Shown: positions 35,235-43,133, counted from the stretch's first letter. The stretch: 64,000 nucleotides of DNA from Methanobacteriota archaeon (GCA_027064425.1 JAMOPO010000015.1:1-64000), one strand, 5' to 3'. Numbers and translations: made by a program. The notes: generated from the sequence alone by a model not told the origin.

Positions 35235-35510
35235 TTGTTCGTGGCCAAGTACCTGGGCCGTTCTCGGTACTCGGAGCTGGATGACAACCTGAAGAACTTC
35301 GCCCGGCTGAAGGCGTCCCTGGCCGGTGTTGACCTCGACAGGGACCCGCACGTGCTGCTGTTCAACGTGGAGGGCACCGCCAGTTACTACGTGATCTTCG
35401 AGGAGGAGGTTGAGTCCGTCGAGGACGTGGAAAGGCTCCTGAAAAAGGACATGGGGGCCAGACTATCACGGGATTCGAGGGAGAGGGTCGAGAGGATTCT
35501 AAACTCCTGA
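35235..35510 (+). CDS. Small conserved-looking protein of unknown function
   Basis: A 91-residue protein that I do not recognise: alpha-beta pattern with YLGRSRYSELDDNLKNFARL, then a hydrophobic strand HVLLFNVEGTASYYVIF and two acidic helices (VESVEDVERLLKKDM, RERVERILNS). No metal sites or membrane helices. Start TTG 35235 or GTG 35241. The DUF2096-like gene begins 26 nt downstream, so they are probably co-transcribed. Confidence 0.7.
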   Translation: MFVAKYLGRSRYSELDDNLKNFARLKASLAGVDLDRDPHVLLFNVEGTASYYVIFEEEVESVEDVERLLKKDMGARLSRDSRERVERILNS

Positions 35511-35536
35511 AGGCGCAGTGGGTCGCGCTCAACGAG

Positions 35537-36079
35537 GTGGTCAACGAGCTGAGGTCCCGCGGTGTCGACGTCCCGCGCGAGGTGACCGAGAACCTGAAGA
35601 TCGCGCGGATGATCCTCCACCATTACGAGTTCGACCCGCACACCAGCGCCAAGACCCTGGCCAAGGCGCACAAGTACCTGGATCGTGCTCAGCGGTCCCT
35701 GGCCGAGCTCTGCGAGGAGCACGAGGATTTGATGGAGAAGCTGTCCGAGTGGGTTGAGAACGCCGACGAGCTGGCCTCCCGGTTCCTGGAGGACGCGGCC
35801 AGGTCCGAGTTCTCCCCGATGCGCCACCGGCCCGTGCCCCGGGCCGGGGACGGGTACGCTCGGGTGGAGCTCCCGGAGCCGGTCGAGGTGGAGCGGCTTC
35901 AGGACGTCTGCGAGGAGACCGGCGCCATCGTCACGTACGCGGGGAGGTGGACGAAGGTAGAGGTGTTCGGCGATCGTGAGGCCGTTAAGCGGGCGTTGCG
36001 CTCGATCCGCGAGCTGCCCGAGTCCTGGAAGAAGCTCCTCGAGCGGCGCGGGATACCTGACAAAAGCAATAAGTCATGA
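35537..36079 (+). CDS. DUF2096-like archaeal protein
   Basis: A 180-residue protein resembling DUF2096, a family found mainly in methanogens and of unknown function. The first 105 residues are helical (VTENLKIARMILHHYE, KTLAKAHKYLDRAQRSLAEL), followed by a small alpha-beta domain (VEVERLQDVCEETGAIVTYAGRW in parts, VEVFGDREAVKRALRSI) that looks like a KH-type or ferredoxin-like fold. GTG 35537 is the first standard start; the frame is open upstream, so CTG at 35507 might be used instead. Confidence 0.7.
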   Translation: MVNELRSRGVDVPREVTENLKIARMILHHYEFDPHTSAKTLAKAHKYLDRAQRSLAELCEEHEDLMEKLSEWVENADELASRFLEDAARSEFSPMRHRPVPRAGDGYARVELPEPVEVERLQDVCEETGAIVTYAGRWTKVEVFGDREAVKRALRSIRELPESWKKLLERRGIPDKSNKS

Positions 36080-36113
36080 GCGGCCCCGGACGGCCGTTCG
36101 GGGTGGTGATCGC

Positions 36114-36734
36114 GTGATCGGGATCGCGACCGCGGACTTCCACGGGGACGTGGAGAAGGCCGAGGAGGTGGCCGAGAAGGCCGCGGACGAGGACGCGGAC
36201 GTCATCTTCGTGGCCGGGGACGTCTCCGACTTCAACCTTGATGATCCCGTGAACGCGGCCGAGGAGATCATCGACGTCCTCGAGGAGCACGGTCAAGAGA
36301 TTATGGCCGTGCCCGGAAACTGCGACACGCACGAGGTGGTCCGCACGCTGGACACTCGCGGAGTGTCCGTCCACCTCAAGCGGAAGCGGCTCGGGGACTA
36401 CGACGTGGTGGGGATGGGTGGGTCCAACCCGACGCCGTTCGACACGCCGTTGGAGTTCAAGGAGGACGTGCTAGAGTCCCGGCTCCAGGACCTGATGAGG
36501 CGGGCCAGCGAGCCGATCATCCTGCTGACCCACGCCCCGCCCAAGGACACGAAGGTGGACAAGGTCGAGTCCGGCGAGCACGTGGGCAGCGAGGCGATTC
36601 GAAAGATCGTGGAGGAGTACCAGCCCAAGTTCCACATCTGCGCCCACATCCACGAGGCGGCGGGCGAAGACGAGCTGGGTGACACCAGGATCGTGAACCC
36701 GGGCCCGGGCGGGGCGGTGGTCCTGGAGCTGTGA
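36114..36734 (+). CDS. YfcE-like metallophosphoesterase
   Basis: A 206-residue phosphodiesterase-like protein. Metal motifs: TADFHGDV (D-x-H), VFVAGDVSDF, AVPGNCDTHE (usual GNCD of YfcE types), LLTHAPP, and the last His pair CAHIHEAAG. The GNCD and AHIH forms favour the YfcE/MJ0936 group. GTG 36114 with GGGGTGG upstream. Its stop overlaps the start of the HD-domain gene (GTGA). Confidence 0.88.
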   Translation: MIGIATADFHGDVEKAEEVAEKAADEDADVIFVAGDVSDFNLDDPVNAAEEIIDVLEEHGQEIMAVPGNCDTHEVVRTLDTRGVSVHLKRKRLGDYDVVGMGGSNPTPFDTPLEFKEDVLESRLQDLMRRASEPIILLTHAPPKDTKVDKVESGEHVGSEAIRKIVEEYQPKFHICAHIHEAAGEDELGDTRIVNPGPGGAVVLEL

Positions 36735-37339
36735 GCGAGCCTCGGTTCCCCTGGGAGAGGGAGCTGATTAAGTTCGTCCGGCGGCGGCTTCGGGGCTCCC
36801 GGGTTCCCCCCTCCCACGGTTACGACCACGTCCGACGCGTCGTCTCCCTCTGCGAGTTCATCGGGGATCGGGAAGGAGCCGACGTGGAGATCCTCCGCGC
36901 CGCCGCCTGGCTGCACGATGTAGGAAGGCCCGAGGAGGAGCGGACGGGCCGCGATCACGCCCGCATCAGCGCTCGGATAGCCGCGAAGGTCCTCCCGTCC
37001 GTGGGCTTCCCGGAGAGTAAGCTCGACGACGTCGTGCACGCCATCGAGGCCCACCGGTACTCGACGGGGCCGGAGCCGGAGACCCTCGAGGCGAAGATCC
37101 TGCAGGACGCGGACAACCTCGACGCGCTGGGCGCGGTGGGCATCGCCCGGTGCTTCTGCGTGGTCGGTGAGCGGAGGACCCGGATACGCGACGGCGTCCA
37201 ACATTTTTATGAAAAGCTGTTAAAGCTCCCCGACCTCATGCACACGGAGACGGCCCGGAAGCTGGCCCGAATTCGTCTCCGGCGCATGCTCGCGTTCCTG
37301 GACTGGTACCGGGAGGAGGCGGAGGAGATGAGGAGTTAG
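36731..37339 (+). CDS. HD-domain phosphohydrolase
   Basis: A 202-residue metal-dependent hydrolase. The HD motif set is clear: SHGYDHVRRVVSL, AAWLHDVGRPEEE with the His-Asp pair, GRDHARISARIA, a distal His in AIEAHRYS, and the last Asp in ILQDADNLDALGAVG. The pattern resembles YpgQ/MJ-type small HD hydrolases acting on nucleotides. The GTG start overlaps the phosphoesterase stop by 4 nt, suggesting a coupled pair acting on phosphate esters. Confidence 0.9.
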   Translation: MSEPRFPWERELIKFVRRRLRGSRVPPSHGYDHVRRVVSLCEFIGDREGADVEILRAAAWLHDVGRPEEERTGRDHARISARIAAKVLPSVGFPESKLDDVVHAIEAHRYSTGPEPETLEAKILQDADNLDALGAVGIARCFCVVGERRTRIRDGVQHFYEKLLKLPDLMHTETARKLARIRLRRMLAFLDWYREEAEEMRS

Positions 37340-37387
37340 GGGTCGGCCGAGCCGCCGATGAGGAGGACGGGGTTTACCCGACCTCCG
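37320..37387 (+). ncRNA. Box C/D guide RNA candidate 4, overlapping the HD gene end
   Basis: C box GAGATGA (37325-37331), 15-nt guide GGAGTTAGGGGTCGG, D' CCGA (37347-37350), 4-nt spacer, C' CCGATGA (37355-37361), 16-nt guide GGAGGACGGGGTTTAC, D CCGA (37378-37381). GGAGG (37321-37325) can pair with CCTCC (37382-37386) to close the ends. It overlaps the last codons of the HD gene and stops just before the S13 promoter. Targets were not checked. Confidence 0.55.
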
Positions 37388-37390
37388 CGA

Positions 37391-37400
37391 CTTTTTTAAG
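37391..37400 (+). promoter_or_regulatory. TATA box for the S13 ribosomal/RNA polymerase operon
   Basis: CTTTTTTAAG lies 27-36 nt before the S13 ATG (37427), so the leader is nearly absent. The T run may also end upstream transcripts. Confidence 0.65.
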
Positions 37401-37426
37401 AGCATCGAGTCCGGCGGCCGGGGGGC

Positions 37427-37891
37427 ATGACCTTGGCGGAGGAGGACATCAAGCCCATCGTCCGGATCGCGGACGTCGACCTGGACGGGCACAAGAAGGT
37501 CCCGTACGCGCTCACGGGCATCAAGGGCATCGGCATCAGGATGGCGTACGCGATCTGCCGAGAGCTCGGAATCGACACGGAGAAGCGGCTCGGAGAGCTG
37601 TCCGACGAGGAGATTCAGCGCATCGAGGAGGAGATCGAGAAGCTGTCCAAGGGTGAGTCCAACATCCCGTCCTGGATGTACAACCGGCAGAAGGACTACG
37701 AGACGGGCGAGGACAAGCACCTGGTCGGAGCCGAGCTGGAGATGACCGTCAAGCAGGATATCGACCGCCTGAAGAAGATCCGCGCCTACCGCGGAATCCG
37801 GCACGAGCTCGGGCTGCCCGTCCGCGGTCAGCGGACCCGGTCGTCCTTCCGACGTGGAAAGACCGTTGGTGTGAAGAAGAAGCAGCGCTAA
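37427..37891 (+). CDS. rps13: 30S ribosomal protein S13
   Basis: A 154-residue archaeal S13: IVRIADVDLDGHKKVPYALT, GIKGIGIRMAYAICRELGID, and the C-terminal RAYRGIRHELGLPVRGQRTRSS with basic tail. It opens the conserved S13-S4-S11-RpoD-L18e-L13-S9-RpoN operon. Confidence 0.98.
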   Translation: MTLAEEDIKPIVRIADVDLDGHKKVPYALTGIKGIGIRMAYAICRELGIDTEKRLGELSDEEIQRIEEEIEKLSKGESNIPSWMYNRQKDYETGEDKHLVGAELEMTVKQDIDRLKKIRAYRGIRHELGLPVRGQRTRSSFRRGKTVGVKKKQR

Positions 37892-37912
37892 CCCGCGCCG
37901 GGGGCCTCGTCC

Positions 37913-38482
37913 ATGGGTGATCCCAAGAAGCCGCGCAAGAAGTACGAGACGCCCCGCCACCCGTGGGAGAAGGAGCGCCTGGAGTACGAGAAGAAGCTCA
38001 TGCGGAAGTACGGGCTGCGGCGGAAGAAGGAGCTGTGGAAGCACCAGACCCAGCTCAAGCGCTGGCGTGACCGGGCCAAGAGGCTGATGGCGGCCAGCGG
38101 TCCGCAGGCCCAGCGGGAGCGCGAGGCCCTGTTCCGCAAGCTGTACGAGCTCGGAATCCTGGACAAGCCGCCCGAGGAGGCGACCCTGGACGACATCCTG
38201 AAGCTCAGCGTTGAGGACGTCCTCGAGCGCCGGTTGCAGACGATCGTCTACCGGAAGGGTCTCGCCAAGACCCCGCTGCAGGCCCGGCAGCTCATCGTGC
38301 ACCGGCACATCGCCATCGGCGACCGGATCGTGACCGTGCCGAGCTACCTCGTGACCCGCGAGGAGGAGGACAAGGTTCAGTACTCGCCGTACTCACCGCT
38401 CCGAGACAAGGACCACCCGCTCCGCGCCCAGATCGAGGGCGAAGCCCCCGAGGAGACCGCCGAGTCGGCCGAGTCCGAGTAG
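37913..38482 (+). CDS. rps4: 30S ribosomal protein S4
   Basis: A 189-residue S4: [37 protein letters not shown], and the S4 RNA-binding domain with [20 protein letters not shown]-type segment (read in parts), [19 protein letters not shown]. The tail is acidic ([15 protein letters not shown]). ATG 37913. Confidence 0.98.
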   Translation: MGDPKKPRKKYETPRHPWEKERLEYEKKLMRKYGLRRKKELWKHQTQLKRWRDRAKRLMAASGPQAQREREALFRKLYELGILDKPPEEATLDDILKLSVEDVLERRLQTIVYRKGLAKTPLQARQLIVHRHIAIGDRIVTVPSYLVTREEEDKVQYSPYSPLRDKDHPLRAQIEGEAPEETAESAESE

Positions 38483-38508
38483 ATTAACCGCCGGGAGGGG
38501 TGATCGCG

Positions 38509-38931
38509 ATGGCGGAGGAGGGTGGCGGCGAGAAGAAGAAAAAGAAGAAGGAGCGCTGGGGCATCGCGCACATTTACGCCTCGTTCAACAACACGATCAT
38601 CACCATCACCGACCTGACCGGTGCCGAGACCTTCGCCCGCTGCTCCGGCGGCATGGTGGTGGACGCGGACCGGGAGGAGAGCTCGCCCTACGCCGCGATG
38701 AAGGCGGCCCGCAGGGCCGCCGAGGAGGCCAAGGAGAAGGGCATCACCGCCGTCCACGTTAAGGTCCGAGCGCCGGGCGGTCACGGCCCCAAGACACCGG
38801 GTCCGGGCGCTCAGGCGGCGATTCGAGCCCTCGCGCGGGCCGGACTGAAGATCGGCCGGATCGAGGACGTGACCCCGATCCCGCACGACGGCACTCGGCG
38901 ACCGGGCGGCAAGAGAGGACGCAGGGTCTGA
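38509..38931 (+). CDS. rps11: 30S ribosomal protein S11
   Basis: A 140-residue S11: [39 protein letters not shown], and the C-terminal [21 protein letters not shown] in parts. ATG 38509 is chosen because GGGAGGGG lies 9 nt before it, whereas GTG 38500 abuts it. Confidence 0.98.
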   Translation: MAEEGGGEKKKKKKERWGIAHIYASFNNTIITITDLTGAETFARCSGGMVVDADREESSPYAAMKAARRAAEEAKEKGITAVHVKVRAPGGHGPKTPGPGAQAAIRALARAGLKIGRIEDVTPIPHDGTRRPGGKRGRRV

Positions 38932-38937
38932 GCGCCC

Positions 38938-39753
38938 TTGCGCGTCAGCCTCTACGACTACGAGAAGCGGGACGTCGAGCGCGCCACCTTCATCATCGAG
39001 GACACCAGCCCGGAGTTCGTCAACACCATCCGCCGCGCCCTCTACACCCTCGTTCCCACGCTGCGGATCGAGGAGGTCATCATCTACGAGAACGACACGC
39101 CGATGTACGACGAGATGCTCGCCCACCGGCTCGGCCTCATCCCCCTCAAGGTCGACGACATCGACCAGTTCGAGCTGCCGGACCTCTGCGACTGCGGTGG
39201 CAAGGGCTGCGAGAAGTGTCAGGTGAGGGCGGAGCTCGAGGTGGAGGGGCCCAAGAAGGTCTACGCCAAGGACCTCGAGTTCGACCACCCGGACGTGGAG
39301 CCCGCCTTCCCCGACATGCTGATCACCGAGGTGGGCGAGGAGCAGCGCCTGCGCCTCGAGGCCATCGCGGTCCCCGGCCTGGGCCTGGAGCACGCCAAGT
39401 GGAAGCCGGTCAGCGCGGTCGGTTACAAGGGCCTGCCCGAGCTGGAGATCGACGAGGAGAAGCTCAAGGAGAAGAAAATCACGTACGAGTGCCCGCAGGG
39501 CATCATCAAGGTGAAGGACGGCGAGATCGTGCACATCGACGAGGACCGGCTCCCCGAGTGCCGGATGTACAAGGAGTACGAGCGTGCGACGGACGGCGCG
39601 ATCAAGCTCAAGCTCCGGGACGACGCGTTCGTGTTCAACGTGGAGACGGACGGCTCCATGCCCCTGGAGGAGGTGCTCATGCGGGCCTTCGACGCGCTTG
39701 AGCACAAGCTCAAGTCGCTGCGCGAGAACCTGGAGGAGGAGGTGGGGGAGTAG
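38938..39753 (+). CDS. rpoD: DNA-directed RNA polymerase subunit D (Rpb3/alpha-like)
   Basis: A 271-residue assembly subunit. EDTSPEFVNTIRRALYTLVP is the alpha-type dimerisation motif, and HRLGLIPLKVD follows. The Rpb3-type zinc loop is Cys84-x-Cys86-x4-Cys91-x2-Cys94 (CDCGGKGCEKC). The ferredoxin-like insert of many archaeal RpoDs is present in outline (YECPQGIIKV, LPECRMYKEYE) but keeps only two cysteines, so it probably holds no Fe-S cluster. The start is TTG 38938. Confidence 0.96.
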   Translation: MRVSLYDYEKRDVERATFIIEDTSPEFVNTIRRALYTLVPTLRIEEVIIYENDTPMYDEMLAHRLGLIPLKVDDIDQFELPDLCDCGGKGCEKCQVRAELEVEGPKKVYAKDLEFDHPDVEPAFPDMLITEVGEEQRLRLEAIAVPGLGLEHAKWKPVSAVGYKGLPELEIDEEKLKEKKITYECPQGIIKVKDGEIVHIDEDRLPECRMYKEYERATDGAIKLKLRDDAFVFNVETDGSMPLEEVLMRAFDALEHKLKSLRENLEEEVGE

Positions 39754-39756
39754 ACC

Positions 39757-40140
39757 ATGACCTGGGCGCCCACCGGACCCACGAACATCGAGCTGAGGAA
39801 GCTCATCCGCGACCTGAAGAAGGCGTCCCGGAAGTACAACGCCCCGATCTGGCGGGACGTGGCCGAGCGGCTCTCCCGGCCGCGGCGGCAGCGGGCCGAG
39901 GTTAACGTGGGCAAGCTCGACGGGCTGGCCCGGCGCGGGGTGATCCAGGAGAACGAGACCGTGCTGGTGCCCGGCAAGGTCCTCGGGGATGGCGTCCTGA
40001 CCCAGCCGCTCCGGGTCGCGGCGTGGCGGTTCAGCCGGACGGCGAGGAAGAAGATCGAGGCCGCGGGTGGGGAGTGCCTGACCATTCGGGAGCTGATGGA
40101 GGAGAACCCGCGCGGCTCCTACGTGCGGATCATCGAGTAG
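39757..40140 (+). CDS. rpl18e: 50S ribosomal protein L18e
   Basis: A 127-residue L18e (L15 superfamily): NIELRKLIRDLKKASRKY, WRDVAERLSRPRRQRAEVNV in parts, and VLVPGKVLGDGVLTQPLRVA. ATG 39757, 3 nt after rpoD. Confidence 0.96.
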   Translation: MTWAPTGPTNIELRKLIRDLKKASRKYNAPIWRDVAERLSRPRRQRAEVNVGKLDGLARRGVIQENETVLVPGKVLGDGVLTQPLRVAAWRFSRTARKKIEAAGGECLTIRELMEENPRGSYVRIIE

Positions 40141-40143
40141 GGG

Positions 40144-40635
40144 GTGCGGACCGTGGAGTACGCGCACGCCAAACCGGTCGACCCGAACGAGTGGACGATC
40201 ATCGACGCTGAGAACGCCATTCTCGGCCGGCTCGCCAGCGTCGTGGCCAAGCGGCTGCTCAAGGGCGAGCGGATCGCGGTGATCAACACCGAGAAGGCCA
40301 TCATCACGGGCGACAAGCAGCGGATCAAGGAGGAGTGGCTGCAGAAGATCCAGCGAGGCGACCCGAAGAAGGGTCCGTTCTACCCGCGCCGGCCCGACCT
40401 GATCTTCCGGCGAGTCGTGCGAGGCATGCTGCCCTGGAAGACGTCCCGGGGTCGCAACGCCTTCCGGCGCCTGAGGGCCTACATCGGGACGCCCAAGTGG
40501 GTGGAGGAGGCCGGCGTGGAGCCTGAGCGGGTGCCTGAGGCCGACATGAGCAGGCTGGGCCGCGTCTGGTACGTCACGCTCGAAGAGCTCTCCCGAGAGC
40601 TGGGTTACCGGCCACCGGAGGGGGCGTTCGAGTAA
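40144..40635 (+). CDS. rpl13: 50S ribosomal protein L13
   Basis: A 163-residue archaeal L13: [31 protein letters not shown], and [23 protein letters not shown] 40144. Its stop codon TAA shares a base with the ATG of S9. Confidence 0.97.
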   Translation: MRTVEYAHAKPVDPNEWTIIDAENAILGRLASVVAKRLLKGERIAVINTEKAIITGDKQRIKEEWLQKIQRGDPKKGPFYPRRPDLIFRRVVRGMLPWKTSRGRNAFRRLRAYIGTPKWVEEAGVEPERVPEADMSRLGRVWYVTLEELSRELGYRPPEGAFE

Positions 40636-41039
40636 TGGCCCGGATCGTCCAGACCACCGGCAAGAGAAAGACCGCGATCGCCCGGGCGGTGATCCGGGAG
40701 GGTAAGGGCCGGGTCCGCGTCAACAAGCGCCCGGTTAACATCATCGAGCCCGAGATGGCCCGGATGAAGATCATGGAGCCCCTGATGATCGCCGGCGAGG
40801 ACGTCGTCAGCCAGGTGGACATTGACGTCAAGGTTCAGGGAGGCGGGTGGATGAGCCAGGCCGAGGCGGCCCGGATCGCGATCGCCCGCGGGCTCGTGGA
40901 GTGGACCGGTGACCCGGACCTTCGGGACGCCTACCTGGCCTACGACCGGCACATGCTGAAGGGAGACCCGCGACGCAAGGAGCCCAAGAAGTTCGGAGGT
41001 CGCGGCGCCCGAGCCAGGAGGCAGAAGAGCTACCGCTAA
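40635..41039 (+). CDS. rps9: 30S ribosomal protein S9
   Basis: A 134-residue S9: [41 protein letters not shown] in parts, and the conserved basic end [24 protein letters not shown] in parts. ATG 40635 overlaps the L13 stop by one base. Confidence 0.98.
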   Translation: MARIVQTTGKRKTAIARAVIREGKGRVRVNKRPVNIIEPEMARMKIMEPLMIAGEDVVSQVDIDVKVQGGGWMSQAEAARIAIARGLVEWTGDPDLRDAYLAYDRHMLKGDPRRKEPKKFGGRGARARRQKSYR

Positions 41040-41051
41040 GGGGCCCGGCCC

Positions 41052-41270
41052 ATGATCATCCCGATCCGGTGCTTCACCTGCGGGCGGCCGATCGCGCACC
41101 TGTGGGAGAAGTACGTCGAGATGGTCGAGGAGGAGGGCAAGAGTCCCAAGGAGGCCCTGGACGAGCTGGGGATCCACCGGTACTGCTGCCGACGGATGTT
41201 CCTGTCGCACGTGGACCTGCTGAAGGAATCCCTGCCGTACACGCCCCCACGCCTCGGCTCGCCCCGTTAA
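41052..41270 (+). CDS. rpoN: DNA-directed RNA polymerase subunit N (Rpb10)
   Basis: A 72-residue zinc subunit: MIIPIRCFTCGRPIAHLWEKY carries the invariant CFTCG, and the second half has HRYCCRRMFLSHVDL with the Cys-Cys-Arg-Arg-Met core of Rpb10. The last gene of the S13 operon in this window. Confidence 0.98.
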   Translation: MIIPIRCFTCGRPIAHLWEKYVEMVEEEGKSPKEALDELGIHRYCCRRMFLSHVDLLKESLPYTPPRLGSPR

Positions 41271-41280
41271 GGTTATTAAT
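41271..41280 (+). promoter_or_regulatory. TATA box for the tRNA-Pro gene
   Basis: GGTTATTAAT lies 29-38 nt before the first base of the tRNA, the expected distance for a short 5' leader removed by RNase P. Confidence 0.6.
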
Positions 41281-41308
41281 CCCGGCCCCCGGGCCCGCCT
41301 CGGAGCCC

Positions 41309-41409
41309 GGGGCCGTGGGGTAGCCTGGTCTATCCTCCGCGGCTGGGGAGCGGCCGAGCGGCCGCCCGGAGGCCGCGGGACCCCGGTTCAAATCCGGGCG
41401 GCCCCACCA
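41309..41409 (+). tRNA. tRNA-Pro (GGG anticodon), intron-containing, with encoded CCA
   Basis: Full cloverleaf: acceptor GGGGCCG / CGGCCCC (41309-41315, 41399-41405), D arm with AGCCTGG loop, anticodon stem CGCGG (41338-41342) / CCGCG (41373-41377), loop C-T-GGG-G-G after intron removal, variable GGAC, T arm CCCGG-TTCAAAT-CCGGG, then A73 and an encoded CCA at 41407-41409. The anticodon GGG is at 41345-41347. Position 8 is T (41316), so the C8-to-U8 editing known in most Methanopyrus tRNAs is not needed here. Confidence 0.93.
41349..41371 (+). other. 23-nt tRNA intron at position 37/38 (bulge-helix-bulge)
   Basis: The precursor folds into a canonical BHB: CTGG (41343-41346) pairs with CCGG in the intron (41366-41369), flanked by 3-nt bulges GG|A and AG|G, which are the cut sites. 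The intron body forms a 6-bp hairpin GCGGCC/GGCCGC with loop GAGC. Removal restores a 7-base anticodon loop. Confidence 0.88.
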
Positions 41410-41411
41410 AC

Positions 41412-41445
41412 CCCGGAATTGTTACGAACCTCGTAACGTTCCGGG
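41412..41445. repeat. Inverted repeat copy 1 (palindrome GTTACGA-N3-TCGTAAC, extended)
   Basis: A core palindrome GTTACGA-ACC-TCGTAAC (41421-41437) is enclosed by outer arms CCCGGAA (41412-41418) and TTCCGGG (41439-41445). It starts 3 nt after the tRNA and ends about 50 nt before the TATA box of the exported-protein gene. The same 17-bp core recurs at 42920-42936. It could be an operator or a hairpin; no T run follows. Confidence 0.85.
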
Positions 41446-41490
41446 TGCCCTTGCACCACCCCCGTGCACACCTGTCGCGAAGAGGGGTAG

Positions 41491-41500
41491 TACTTTAACC
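41491..41500 (+). promoter_or_regulatory. TATA box for the putative exported-protein gene
   Basis: TACTTTAACC lies 36-45 nt before ATG 41536; a transcript start near 41521 would leave about 15 nt of leader with GGGGGAGA inside it. Confidence 0.6.
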
Positions 41501-41535
41501 GGGATTGCGCCCGACGCAGGGGGAGACGGTCGACC

Positions 41536-42882
41536 ATGCGAGCCCTCGTCCCCGCCCTGCTGGGACTCCTCCTGGCGATCTCAGGGGCGGCGTCGGCGGG
41601 CCAGTACTTCCAGGTGCCGGAGACGGTCGTCGTTAACCTGTCCGGTCAGCCGTATCAGCCGACCTACGTCAAGTTCACCGACAAAGGCAAGCAGGCGGTC
41701 CAGGACATCCTGAAGACGCTCAAGATCACCGTTGACGGTCGCGAGGTGGCGCTGAGCGTGCAGGCGCGGAAGGTGAAGGAGGTCCAGGTGGACAACATCA
41801 GGAACGAGGAGTACGTGGCCGCGGCCCTGGGCTACGAGGTGCCTGGGAAGTACTTCGTCGGCTACCTGGAGTTCAAGAAGACCAAGTACGTGGTGAAGTA
41901 CGAGGAGGGCCAGAAGCCGGTGCAGAAGACGGCCCCGGGCTTCGGCGCGTTCCAGGCGACCGTGGCGGAGATCCTGGGCCAGTACGACGAGAGCAAGGGA
42001 CTGCCGTTCGTCGCCCCGGCGGTGAAGCCGGAAGAGCACGAGGAGGAGGTCATGCTGTGCCTGCCGATCGAGTCAGAGATCACGCTGAAGCCCGCCGTCC
42101 TGCAGATGGACTGGTACCGGGTGCTGAACGTCGCCGAGGCGAACAAGGTGTTCCTGAAGTCGGCCACGGTGCACGCGCACAAGGACGGTGACAAGGTCAA
42201 GGTCGTGTACGCGCCCACGAAGCTGGACGCCGCGACCATGCTGGCGACCAAGGTGCTGCCGAGCGCCGACGACATCGTCAACGCGATCGTCAACCCGTAC
42301 CTGGAGGAGGTGAGGGCCGTAGAGGACGCCAAGATCCGCGAGCTGCTGGAGCCGCTGAAGGAGCAGCTGCCGGACAAGCTGGCCGACATCGTGGTCGACA
42401 AGATCCTGGTGCCGGTGATCAAGGGCCTCATCGAGCGGTGCGTCCTGAGCAGGGTGGAGAGCGAGGTCAAGAGCGCGCTCAAGCAGCCGGTCGAGCAGGC
42501 TCTGACGGCCCTGGTGGGAGCGTACCTGTCGCAGTACCCGGCCACGACGGACGTGAAGGTGCTGGAGGAGCGGAAGGCGGCGCGGCAGTCGATCCTGTTC
42601 GACCCGATGGTGGAGGCTGAGCTGGCGGTGATCGAAAGCGCCGCCAACGCGGTGCGCGACCAGGTCGAGAGCGTCGTCGAGGACGTGACCGAGGACTACG
42701 CCGAGGACATCGCCGACATGCTCGGCGTGTCGGTGGACACGGTGAAGGAGACGATCGAGAAGCTCACCGTGGGCGTGCTGGAGAACGTCATGAACGCCTT
42801 CCGCGGCTTCGCCGAGTGGCTGGCGAAGCTGCTGGCGCTGAACACGCTGACGTCGATGGCGGCCGCCGGCCTGCTGATCTAA
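41536..42882 (+). CDS. Putative exported/surface protein with signal peptide and hydrophobic C-terminus
   Basis: A 448-residue protein I do not recognise. Residues 1-21 look like a signal peptide (MRALVPALLGLLLAISGAASA, cut after ASA). The middle is rich in Lys, Val and Ala, with strand-like segments (TVVVNLSGQPYQPTYVKF, KYFVGYLEFKKTKYVV). The last 130 residues are helical and acidic (VESVVEDVTEDYAEDIADML, amphipathic), ending in a hydrophobic stretch WLAKLLALNTLTSMAAAGLLI (in parts) that could anchor it. Only two cysteines. It is framed on both sides by copies of the same palindrome. Possibly an envelope protein. Confidence 0.75.
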   Translation: MRALVPALLGLLLAISGAASAGQYFQVPETVVVNLSGQPYQPTYVKFTDKGKQAVQDILKTLKITVDGREVALSVQARKVKEVQVDNIRNEEYVAAALGYEVPGKYFVGYLEFKKTKYVVKYEEGQKPVQKTAPGFGAFQATVAEILGQYDESKGLPFVAPAVKPEEHEEEVMLCLPIESEITLKPAVLQMDWYRVLNVAEANKVFLKSATVHAHKDGDKVKVVYAPTKLDAATMLATKVLPSADDIVNAIVNPYLEEVRAVEDAKIRELLEPLKEQLPDKLADIVVDKILVPVIKGLIERCVLSRVESEVKSALKQPVEQALTALVGAYLSQYPATTDVKVLEERKAARQSILFDPMVEAELAVIESAANAVRDQVESVVEDVTEDYAEDIADMLGVSVDTVKETIEKLTVGVLENVMNAFRGFAEWLAKLLALNTLTSMAAAGLLI

Positions 42883-42915
42883 GCCCCCTCACGCCCCGTC
42901 CACTTCTTCCCCTGG

Positions 42916-42940
42916 AATCGTTACGAGATTCGTAACGATT
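42916..42940. repeat. Inverted repeat copy 2 (palindrome GTTACGA-N3-TCGTAAC, extended)
   Basis: Perfect 11-bp arms AATCGTTACGA and TCGTAACGATT with a 3-nt centre GAT. The inner 17 bp (42920-42936) match the core of the copy at 41421-41437, and GGAAT precedes the core in both. It lies 34 nt after the exported-protein stop and 11 nt before the next TATA-like box. Confidence 0.85.
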
Positions 42941-42950
42941 GGTCGGCAGG

Positions 42951-42960
42951 ATTTAATAAC
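42951..42960 (+). promoter_or_regulatory. TATA-like box with no protein gene directly downstream
   Basis: ATTTAATAAC is one of the strongest AT boxes in the window. The next protein gene, pyrB, has its own box at 43134-43142, so this one probably drives the hairpin-rich transcript described at 42980. Confidence 0.55.
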
Positions 42961-42979
42961 CTCCTCCGCAGCGTTTGGC

Positions 42980-43133
42980 CGGGCACCTCGGCCTGTGACC
43001 GGTGAGGGCCGGGTTCCGATGATCCGGGGCTCCGGGCCCCCGGCACAGGCCCGACGGCGGCGTCGGGAGGTAGGAGGTGACGATCACCACCGATGACCTC
43101 CCGCCCTCCTGCCGGGGGTACACCCCCGCGCAC

